Shown here one piece after another: positions 1-5,308 of a stretch of 6,106 nt of DNA. Within the stretch, counting starts at the first letter, position 1. The number at the start of each line of letters is the position of its first letter. A program made the translations under genes and the position numbers. The notes beneath the pieces are model-generated. The model made no database searches. It had not been told where the DNA came from and saw nothing but the letters and a program-made list of their open reading frames with translations. This DNA comes from an uncultured Azospirillum sp. (GTDB lineage: Bacteria > Pseudomonadota > Alphaproteobacteria > Azospirillales > Azospirillaceae): positions 1 through 6,106 of the forward strand of contig CALGOL010000024.1 in assembly GCA_937960755.1 (NCBI GenBank), read 5' to 3'.

Positions 1-1086
1 ATTTGTCTGCCGGACGAGGTCAATTTGTTCCGCGGCGGCGGTCCCCCCCGCACACCGCCGCCCGCCGCCGACGCCGCCTTGCCGCTGTACGTGCAGCAGC
101 CGGGGGCGCGGATCGGCAAGAAGGGCGAGGTGTTGACCGTCACGGTAGACGATCAGCCGGAAATTCGCGTCGGACTGGGCGACATCTCCGAATTGATCCT
201 CGCCGGGCCGGTCAATCTTTCCACCCCGGCGCTGCATGCGCTGGTGCGGGCGGAAATTCCCATCGCCTGGATGAGCAGCGGTTTTTGGTATCTCGCCTCT
301 ACCGGCGGCCGTGGTCCCCGCAGCGCCACGGCTCGGGAAGCGCAATACGCTCTGCGCGGCGACGCCGTTCGTCGGCTGCGTTTTGCGCGGGAACTGGTGC
401 GGGCGAAACTGCGCAACCAACGCACCTTGCTGCGCCGCAATTGGCGGGGCGAGGCGACGGTTCGCGACGCTGCCGCCGCCGCCTTAAAGCGGTTGGCCGA
501 TCGCGCCCCCGCCGCCGCCGGTTTGCCGGAATTGCTGGGGGTGGAAGGTGAAGGAGCGGCGCTTTATTTTCGCGCTTTCCCCAGCCTGTTCACCGAGAAA
601 ACCGCCGCCTTGCCGGCCTTCGCCTTTGAACGGCGCAGCCGTCGCCCGCCTGCCGACCCGGTTAACGCTTGTTTATCGTTGGCCTACGCCCTGTTGACCC
701 GGGTCTGCGCCAACGCCCTGGAAATCGCTGGGCTGGACCCCTGGGCCGGGGTTTATCACGCCGACCGCCCCGGTCGCCCGGCTTTGGCGCTGGATTTCAT
801 GGAGCCGCTGCGCCCTGTTCTCGCCGACAGCGCCGTATTGACGGCGCTTAATCAGGGGGAGCTGACGCCCGACGATTTCGTCACCGTCGGACCCGGCTGC
901 AACCTGAATTTTTCCGGCCGCAAGACGCTGATCCGCGTTTTTGAACGCCGGCTGGAGACGGAAGCGGCGCATCCGCTGTTCGGCTATCAGATTTCCATGC
1001 GCCGGATGCTGCATGTGCAAGCCCGCCTGCTGGTCCGTCATCTTGCGGGCGAGTTGGACGTCTATCCTCACTATTGCCCGCGGTGA
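1..1086 (+). CDS. cas4-cas1: Cas4-Cas1 fusion protein (5'-truncated; end of Cas4 plus complete Cas1)
   Basis: This is a CRISPR adaptation integrase. Cas1 with Cas2 inserts prespacers at the leader-proximal repeat, and the fused Cas4 nuclease trims prespacers and selects the PAM. The frame is open from base 1, so the gene starts upstream. Residues below count from the first codon in the window. ICLPDEVN at the start matches the end of a Cas4 iron-sulphur domain, with Cys2 as its last cluster cysteine. A Pro-rich linker (about 14-26) leads into the Cas1 N-terminal beta domain from LPLYVQQPGARIG (about 27). The Cas1 active site is visible: Glu182 in LGVEGEGAALYF, His253 in WAGVYHADRPG, and Asp265/Glu268 in ALALDFMEPLRP. 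The C-terminus is complete. Known families: Cas4-Cas1 fusions mark type I-G (I-U) and some V-B loci. The I-G assignment is inferred, since the effector genes are not in the window. cas2 follows after 17 bases, implying one operon. Confidence 0.93.
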   Translation: MCLPDEVNLFRGGGPPRTPPPAADAALPLYVQQPGARIGKKGEVLTVTVDDQPEIRVGLGDISELILAGPVNLSTPALHALVRAEIPIAWMSSGFWYLASTGGRGPRSATAREAQYALRGDAVRRLRFARELVRAKLRNQRTLLRRNWRGEATVRDAAAAALKRLADRAPAAAGLPELLGVEGEGAALYFRAFPSLFTEKTAALPAFAFERRSRRPPADPVNACLSLAYALLTRVCANALEIAGLDPWAGVYHADRPGRPALALDFMEPLRPVLADSAVLTALNQGELTPDDFVTVGPGCNLNFSGRKTLIRVFERRLETEAAHPLFGYQISMRRMLHVQARLLVRHLAGELDVYPHYCPR

Positions 1087-1103
1087 CGCGAAAGGGGGAT
1101 TCC

Positions 1104-1400
1104 ATGGCGGCGAACGAACGCATTTATATCGTCACCTACGACATCGCCGACCAAAAGCGTTGGCGACGGGTTTTCAACACCATGGAATCGTATGGGCAGT
1201 GGTTGCAGCTTTCAGTATTTCAGTGCCGCCTGACGCCTCGGCGTCGGGTCGCGCTGTCGGCGCGACTTGAACAGCACATCAAGCCGTCGGAAGACCATGT
1301 GTTGATTATCGACATCGGCCCCGCCGAAGCGGTGGAGCCGCGCGTGGAAAGTTTGGGTAAAACGTTTGAGGCGGCGCAGCGGCAAGTCGTGGTGATTTAA
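1104..1400 (+). CDS. cas2: CRISPR-associated endoribonuclease/adaptor Cas2
   Basis: Cas2 is the dimeric core that bridges two Cas1 dimers during spacer integration. The 98-residue product has the family's usual length. It begins MAANERIYIVTYDIADQKRWRRVF, where the beta-1 strand ends in the conserved YDI/D motif; the Asp in VTYDI is the conserved acidic residue. It continues with the LQLSVFQCRLT strand, which matches the Cas2 pattern QxSVFxC, and ends in a beta-rich tail after a DHVLIIDIG strand. An ATG 30 bases upstream is in frame, but the start at 1104 is preferred because AAAGGGGG at 1091-1098 is a good ribosome binding site 5 bases before it, and the protein then begins as Cas2 normally does. 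It lies 17 bases after cas4-cas1 on the same strand and is presumably co-transcribed with it. No further cas gene follows; a non-cas gene comes next. Confidence 0.93.
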   Translation: MAANERIYIVTYDIADQKRWRRVFNTMESYGQWLQLSVFQCRLTPRRRVALSARLEQHIKPSEDHVLIIDIGPAEAVEPRVESLGKTFEAAQRQVVVI

Positions 1401-1416
1401 GGCGTGTCGTCACGCC
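1401..1416 (+). terminator. Stem-loop directly after cas2, possible weak terminator
   Basis: Immediately after the cas2 stop codon, GGCGTG pairs perfectly with CACGCC around a TCGT loop. No real T-run follows, only GTGTTT a few bases on, so this may be a 3'-end stabilising hairpin or a weak terminator closing the cas operon. Confidence 0.35.
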
Positions 1417-1427
1417 GCTGTGTTTAC

Positions 1428-1441
1428 GGCGCGGCCGCGCC
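1428..1441. repeat. 14-bp perfect GC palindrome in the cas2-DUF4407 intergenic gap
   Basis: GGCGCGGCCGCGCC reads the same on both strands and is followed on the plus strand by AAAA, so on the minus strand it is preceded by TTTT. It lies in the 159-base gap (1401-1559) between cas2 and the next gene. It could form a cruciform or part of a terminator, or be a regulator site. In DNA this GC-rich such palindromes also arise by chance. Confidence 0.4.
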
Positions 1442-1481
1442 AAAACCGGCCGACTGACCGGGAAGCCTTCCACCGGCGACC

Positions 1482-1491
1482 GCAATTTTGC
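1482..1491. promoter_or_regulatory. Dyad GCAATTTTGC upstream of the DUF4407-like gene (site A)
   Basis: GCAA and TTGC arms flank two central bases, and the site is followed by CG. It ends 68 bases before the ATG at 1560. The same core occurs at nearly the same distance before two other genes (2766-2775 and 5229-5238). This makes it a candidate operator or promoter element. No matching regulator is identified. Confidence 0.45.
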
Positions 1492-1559
1492 CGCTCATTT
1501 TTAACCCGAGACAATCTGCAAAAAATGCCGTCATCCCCCCACACGAGGAGACGACGGCA

Positions 1560-2765
1560 ATGCGTGCAGAAAACATCGACGCCGGAATCGGAAAATCGCC
1601 CTCCATTCTTTTACGGGCGGCCGCCGCGCTGACTCTTCGCGACCGCGATTTGTTGCAGGATTGCCCGGCTAAGGATCGGCTGATCGTTTTCCGCGACGCG
1701 GTCTTGCTGTTGTTGATCCTAGCCCTCACGTTCGGGGTCTGGACGTTGACCATCGCGACGTTCAGTCATGCGGGACCGCTGGCCGCCGCGATGATCGCCG
1801 CCGTTGTGGCCGGGATCGTCTATCTTCTTGACGCCAGCATTGCCGTCGCCGGTTTGGGGGTGACGGGACCGCTGGCCGCGGCCGGGAAGCGCCGTTTCCA
1901 CATGCCGGCGTTCGTTGTGCGCCTGATTGTCGCCGGCGGCTTGTCCTTCGCCACCGGGGCCGCGCTCACGGCGGTGATTTTTCAAGATAAACTGCTGGAG
2001 CGGCGGGCGGAGGAACTGGAGCGCGAATACGCGGCCGTCGTCGCGGCCTACGATCATCGAATAGCGGCGATCCGACAAACCGCGGCCGATGCCGCCGGGG
2101 CCGTCGAAGCCCTGCGTCAAAAGCATCTGGAGCTTAAAGAAGCGGAAATTCGCCGCATCGTCGCGCTTGGCGCGGCGGAGACGGCGGCCGCCAACGCCGA
2201 CGTGCAAATGCGCGTCGAAAAGGACGGCATCGGCGTCCAAAAAGGCCAAGGCCTTCGCTACAAAGCGGCGCTTGAAGCATTCGTGGCGGCGGAGGCCAGT
2301 GCGAAGGCGGAGAAAGCCGCGCTGACGCATGTGCGTGACGGATTGGCTGATCTCGCCGCCGCCATTGCCGCCGCCAAAGCCGACGCCGACGCCGCGGCGG
2401 AACGCGCCGAGCGCGACATCGCCGCCCAAATCCGCGAACGCGACGCCAGGCGCAAGGCGCCGTTGACCAATGACATCCTGGAAAACCGGGTCTCGTACGA
2501 AAAACTGAGCCAAGACCGCCGATATGGGGCGCAGGTCCGGCGAACCGAGTGGACCATCACCGCCGTGTTGTGTCTGTTGGAGCTGGCCATGTTGTTGGCC
2601 AAGTTTTTCAGCCCGCCCAGCACCTACAACCTTCTGCAATTGGAGCGGCTGGCGCGGACGAAGGCGCAATCGGACGCGCGGACGCAGGACGCTCTCACCG
2701 CTCTGCGACGCCGACACGCGCCGATGCTGCGCAGCTTGACGCCGCCGGAAACCATGGCCGGCTAG
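1560..2765 (+). CDS. DUF4407-like membrane protein with long periplasmic or cytoplasmic coiled coil
   Basis: The 401-residue product has three hydrophobic segments near the N-terminus (about 47-66, 72-98 and 118-141). A long Ala/Glu/Lys/Arg-rich helical region follows (about 143-296), with heptad-like stretches such as RRAEELEREYAAVV. A fourth membrane segment lies at about 330-350 (ITAVLCLLELAMLLAKFF), before a basic tail. This plan of a TM cluster, a coiled coil, then a TM with an 'ELAMLLAKFF' motif matches my memory of the DUF4407 family, whose function is unknown; the family call is by architecture, not by search. The start at 1560 is chosen for GAGGAG at 1545-1550, 9 bases upstream; an upstream in-frame TTG at 1488 lacks such support. 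The gene lies 159 bases after cas2 on the same strand. It could belong to the CRISPR locus as an ancillary membrane protein, or be a plain neighbour. The coiled coil might also suggest an SMC- or chemoreceptor-like protein, but no such motif is seen. Confidence 0.72.
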   Translation: MRAENIDAGIGKSPSILLRAAAALTLRDRDLLQDCPAKDRLIVFRDAVLLLLILALTFGVWTLTIATFSHAGPLAAAMIAAVVAGIVYLLDASIAVAGLGVTGPLAAAGKRRFHMPAFVVRLIVAGGLSFATGAALTAVIFQDKLLERRAEELEREYAAVVAAYDHRIAAIRQTAADAAGAVEALRQKHLELKEAEIRRIVALGAAETAAANADVQMRVEKDGIGVQKGQGLRYKAALEAFVAAEASAKAEKAALTHVRDGLADLAAAIAAAKADADAAAERAERDIAAQIRERDARRKAPLTNDILENRVSYEKLSQDRRYGAQVRRTEWTITAVLCLLELAMLLAKFFSPPSTYNLLQLERLARTKAQSDARTQDALTALRRRHAPMLRSLTPPETMAG

Positions 2766-2776
2766 GCAAATTTGCC
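2765..2776. promoter_or_regulatory. Perfect palindrome GGCAAATTTGCC upstream of the 2843 gene (site B)
   Basis: This 12-bp perfect palindrome overlaps the last base of the DUF4407-like stop codon. Its core (2766-2775) ends 67 bases before the ATG at 2843. It is the most symmetric of three similar sites (see 1482-1491 and 5229-5238). The 77-base gap holds nothing else clear apart from the ribosome binding site AGGAGG at 2830-2835. Confidence 0.5.
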
Positions 2777-2842
2777 GGGCCGGCATCCGGGGCGTTTCCG
2801 GTTCATCGTCAGCGCGCGTTTCTTTATTCAGGAGGTTCCGCC

Positions 2843-3661
2843 ATGCCCGATTTCGCGTCCCGCCGTTCCGCCAGAGTTTGCCTGATGGCGATTCCATCGC
2901 GGCCGCGGGCCGGCGAACGGGTCCGCCTGCGCTGCGTGGGCGGACGACGGATGCGGCTGAACCGCGCGGACGCGCCGACTGAAAGCCTCATCTTGCCCGA
3001 TCATCCGGTCGTCTGGGTCGAGACCACCATGCCGCAGGCGGCGCTGCTGATTGATTTGCTCGACGGAAACGGCTCCGTGCTGGCTGGTCTGCGGCTGGAG
3101 CCCAACCCGGCGAGCATCGAACATGGCGCCGATGCGCCGGCGCCGGATTTTGCGGCTGAGGCTGAGCCGGCCCAGGTCTTTATCGGGCCGGACTATGACG
3201 ATGTTGACGGCGCCAATGTTGACGGCCCCAACGGTAGGGAGATCTTGAGCGCCGCGGCGCCGCCGGAGAGCGCCGCAGCGTCGAAAGCGCCGCCGCCACC
3301 GGAAGCGGATGAAGCGCCCGCCGACAGCCAAGCCGGCAGCCGAATGGAGCGGGAGCGATATAAGCTGCTGGTTCCCTCCACCGTCAGCGCGACATCCGAA
3401 GGAGGCGACGCGCTGATCCTGGTGCAAGCCGTCGGGGCGATACGCTGCGAAGCGACGTTGGCTGACGGTCAGCGGGCGCTCCTGCCGGCGGTTGGCGCGA
3501 TTGGAATCGCGGGGCCCATTTTTCAACCCCTTGACGTCGCGGTGATTGCGCGCTTTCCAGCGGGCCAACCGGATCAGGCCGCCGTCGTTCGCGTGGAGCC
3601 TTGGTCGCCGCCGCCTGTCAACGGCAAGGCCGGATGGTTGCGGCGCTTGTTCAGCCGTTGA
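2843..3661 (+). CDS. Unrecognised two-lobed acidic protein with Pro/Ala/Glu-rich linker
   Basis: I do not recognise a family. The 272-residue product has no signal peptide or membrane segment. Its N-terminal lobe (about 1-88) is rich in predicted beta strands and basic at the start (RVRLRCVGGRRMRLNR). A low-complexity acidic and proline/alanine-rich stretch follows (about 94-167; e.g. APPESAAASKAPPPPEADEAP). A second beta-rich lobe spans about 170-252, including YKLLVPSTV, DALILVQAVGAIRCEATL and LDVAVIARF. It ends in a basic, aromatic tail, GWLRRLFSR. The start is fixed by an ideal AGGAGG at 2830-2835, 7 bases before the ATG. The frame is open further upstream only by overlap with the preceding gene. 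It follows the DUF4407-like gene by 77 bases and may be co-expressed. Its stop lies 42 bases from the trailer end of the CRISPR array, with no clear terminator between, so transcripts from the two sides would converge. Confidence 0.8.
   Translation: MPDFASRRSARVCLMAIPSRPRAGERVRLRCVGGRRMRLNRADAPTESLILPDHPVVWVETTMPQAALLIDLLDGNGSVLAGLRLEPNPASIEHGADAPAPDFAAEAEPAQVFIGPDYDDVDGANVDGPNGREILSAAAPPESAAASKAPPPPEADEAPADSQAGSRMERERYKLLVPSTVSATSEGGDALILVQAVGAIRCEATLADGQRALLPAVGAIGIAGPIFQPLDVAVIARFPAGQPDQAAVVRVEPWSPPPVNGKAGWLRRLFSR
3200..3229 (+). repeat. Two tandem 15-bp units inside the 2843 gene
   Basis: GATGTTGACGGCGCC is followed directly by AATGTTGACGGCCCC, two differences in 15. It encodes the acidic-linker peptides DVDGA and NVDGP, so the linker probably changes length by in-frame duplication. 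Confidence 0.6.
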
Positions 3662-3703
3662 TGATCCGTGCGCCGTCCGGCCTTCCGCCGCCGTGGTTCC
3701 CCG

Positions 3704-3740
3704 GTTCCAGTGGAGCCGCAGGGGTTCACCCCCCGCGGAG
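3704..3740 (-). repeat. Degenerate terminal (trailer-end) CRISPR repeat
   Basis: This copy starts GTTCCAGTGG instead of GTCTCAGTGG, with positions 3 and 4 exchanged; the other 35 bases match. Decay of the leader-distal repeat is usual, so this marks the oldest end of the array. Confidence 0.8.
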
Positions 3741-5013
3741 ACCGTCACCCCGACGAGCCCGGTGTGGACGATCGAGATGGTCTCAGTGGAGCCGCAGGGG
3801 TTCACCCCCCGCGGAGAGGGAAGCAGGTGGGGCTTACCTGCGAAGTGCACGGCATGTCTCAGTGGAGCCGCAGGGGTTCACCCCCCGCGGAGTGCTCATG
3901 GCTGTCGCCATGGGCTTCGGCTTCCTCGGCGTCTCAGTGGAGCCGCAGGGGTTCACCCCCCGCGGAGTCTGCTGATCTCGCAGAAACGCGCGAAACGCAT
4001 TCAGTGTCTCAGTGGAGCCGCAGGGGTTCACCCCCCGCGGAGCATCTTCTGGATGGTGGGAGGTACCAAGGGCATATGGCGTCTCAGTGGAGCCGCAGGG
4101 GTTCACCCCCCGCGGAGCCTCTCGAGAAAATGACGCGAATGACACCGCTCGCAACGTCTCAGTGGAGCCGCAGGGGTTCACCCCCCGCGGAGGAGCTGGA
4201 CGCTGCTGCTAGTCAGCAGCGCAGCTATTTGTCTCAGTGGAGCCGCAGGGGTTCACCCCCCGCGGAGTCTGTTGGCGGGAAAGTTTTTCGGCATGCTAGC
4301 GGGAGGGTCTCAGTGGAGCCGCAGGGGTTCACCCCCCGCGGAGTATGCCTCCATTGGGTTATTAGAATTCCTCGCTGACGGCGTCTCAGTGGAGCCGCAG
4401 GGGTTCACCCCCCGCGGAGCGCCCTCATGGCAACAGCCATGTTCATCGGCTTCCTCGGTCTCAGTGGAGCCGCAGGGGTTCACCCCCCGCGGAGTCGGCG
4501 ATAGCCGCCATCGTTTTCTTCCTCCTGCTGTAGTCTCAGTGGAGCCGCAGGGGTTCACCCCCCGCGGAGTGGGCTTCGGCTTCGCCGGAAGCACCTTCAT
4601 TTTTATCGTCTCAGTGGAGCCGCAGGGGTTCACCCCCCGCGGAGTTCCGTGGGGTTGCTCATCGGGAAGCCTGTCGGCATCGTCTCAGTGGAGCCGCAGG
4701 GGTTCACCCCCCGCGGAGGCTTGACATGCCGAAAGGCATGTCACTCCGTGACCTGTCTCAGTGGAGCCGCAGGGGTTCACCCCCCGCGGAGGGTTGCGAA
4801 ATACTCCAGCGTAACGCCGGATCAAGTCGGTCTCAGTGGAGCCGCAGGGGTTCACCCCCCGCGGAGTTATAGCAAGTATGGTTTTTGCAGCAATGGTCAT
4901 ATAGTCTCAGTGGAGCCGCAGGGGTTCACCCCCCGCGGAGTAGCCGAGTAGTGTGGCAGATGCAATCCCGCTTCACGTCTCAGTGGAGCCGCAGGGGTTC
5001 ACCCCCCGCGGAG
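3704..5013 (-). CRISPR. CRISPR array, 18 repeats of 37 bp and 17 spacers
   Basis: On the plus strand the repeat starts GTCTCAGTGG and ends CCCCGCGGAG. Seventeen copies are identical; the leftmost differs at two bases. Repeat starts are 3704, 3780, 3856, 3931, 4006, 4081, 4156, 4231, 4307, 4383, 4458, 4533, 4608, 4682, 4755, 4830, 4904 and 4977. Spacers are 36-39 bp. The repeat folds as CCGC/GCGG plus GGGG/CCCC stems around a TTCA loop (TGAA on the minus strand). Minus-strand transcription is inferred from three signs: the degenerate repeat at the left, an AT-rich right flank with an IHF-like site, and a minus-strand 3' end ACTGAGAC that resembles the ATTGAAAC handle of many type I and III crRNAs. 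Repeat length and the adjacent Cas4-Cas1/Cas2 genes fit type I-G; V-B remains possible. Uniform repeats and no duplicated spacers suggest recent activity. Confidence 0.98.
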
Positions 5014-5023
5014 AGCTATCTTG

Positions 5024-5036
5024 TAACACATTGATC
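5024..5036 (-). promoter_or_regulatory. IHF-like binding site in the leader
   Basis: On the minus strand this reads GATCAATGTGTTA, matching eight of the nine specified bases of the E. coli IHF consensus WATCAANNNNTTR. It begins 10 bases from the first repeat. In type I-E and I-F systems IHF bends the leader to direct Cas1-Cas2 to the first repeat; a similar role here is inference. Confidence 0.5.
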
Positions 5037-5077
5037 TGGCAGGCGGAATAGGCACGTTTGCGACGGCTCCGAAAACT

Positions 5078-5095
5078 GGGGGCGAAACCGCCTCC
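5078..5095. other. Leader stem-loop
   Basis: GGGGGCG pairs with CGCCTCC around AAAC, giving 7 bp with one G-T wobble. On the minus strand it is followed by CAGTTTTCGG, so it might act as a weak attenuator or a structured leader element before the array. It may also be incidental. Confidence 0.35.
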
Positions 5096-5205
5096 CACCG
5101 AAAACGTTATGGAAAATATAAATCAAGAAAAACCAATGCTTTCATGCCCTTACAAGATTCGACGGCTGTCGCCGGGCAAATGTGGAAGAATCAATGAGTT
5201 ATAAA

Positions 5206-5221
5206 GCCGCCGCCGGGCGGC
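5206..5221 (-). terminator. GC stem-loop between leader and exported-protein gene
   Basis: GCCGCC pairs with GGCGGC around GCCG. On the minus strand it is followed by TTTATAA, a short T-run, so it could stop minus-strand transcription from entering the leader. It lies just left of the dyad at 5229-5238. Support is weak because such stems are common in this GC-rich DNA. Confidence 0.25.
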
Positions 5222-5228
5222 GCGCATC

Positions 5229-5238
5229 GCAATTTTGC
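5229..5238. promoter_or_regulatory. Dyad GCAATTTTGC upstream of the 5309 gene (site C)
   Basis: This core is identical to the one at 1482-1491, and the match extends to 13 bases, CGCAATTTTGCCG. It ends 70 bases before the ATG at 5309. Together with sites A and B it forms a set with near-constant spacing to the start codons, consistent with a shared promoter element or operator. Confidence 0.45.
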
Positions 5239-5308
5239 CGTTCCTGACGGTTTCCGACCGGTTTGCCAGACTGTCTCCATGATCCACGCGCACCAACGGA
5301 GGTATCCC

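Larger units (their letters stand above)
5014..5160 (-). promoter_or_regulatory. Putative CRISPR leader
   Basis: The flank to the right of the last intact repeat is clearly richer in A and T than the rest of the window, most of all at 5100-5155 (e.g. GGAAAATATAAATCAAG on the plus strand). No coding region is convincing here. Read on the minus strand, this AT-rich patch lies upstream of the array, as expected for a leader carrying the array promoter. TATATT on the minus strand could serve as a -10 box, but no well-spaced -35 box was found, so no promoter position is given. The right-hand boundary is approximate. Confidence 0.65.

Noticed and set aside
2765..2776. GGCAAATTTGCC as a sigma-54 promoter
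   Set aside because: The GG and GC dinucleotides are about 9 bases apart instead of the 12 seen in the TGGCAC-N5-TTGC consensus.
1719..2897. Long minus-strand open frame opposite the DUF4407-like gene
   Set aside because: It is the GC-rich antisense shadow of a well-supported plus-strand gene with a good ribosome binding site; its translation is Arg/Gly-rich and shows no domain.
2828..3850. Minus-strand open frame opposite the 2843 gene running into the array
   Set aside because: It includes translated CRISPR repeats and is antisense to a gene with an AGGAGG site; composition is Arg-rich as in shadow frames.
3668..4951. Long open frames on both strands across the array encoding repeated peptides such as SVEPQGFTPRG and SQWSRRGSPPAE
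   Set aside because: They arise because repeat plus spacer is usually 75 bases, a multiple of three, so the same repeat translation recurs in phase. They have no ribosome binding sites and are the CRISPR array itself.
5014..5308. tracrRNA or anti-repeat next to the array
   Set aside because: No stretch complementary or similar to the repeat was found outside 3704-5013.
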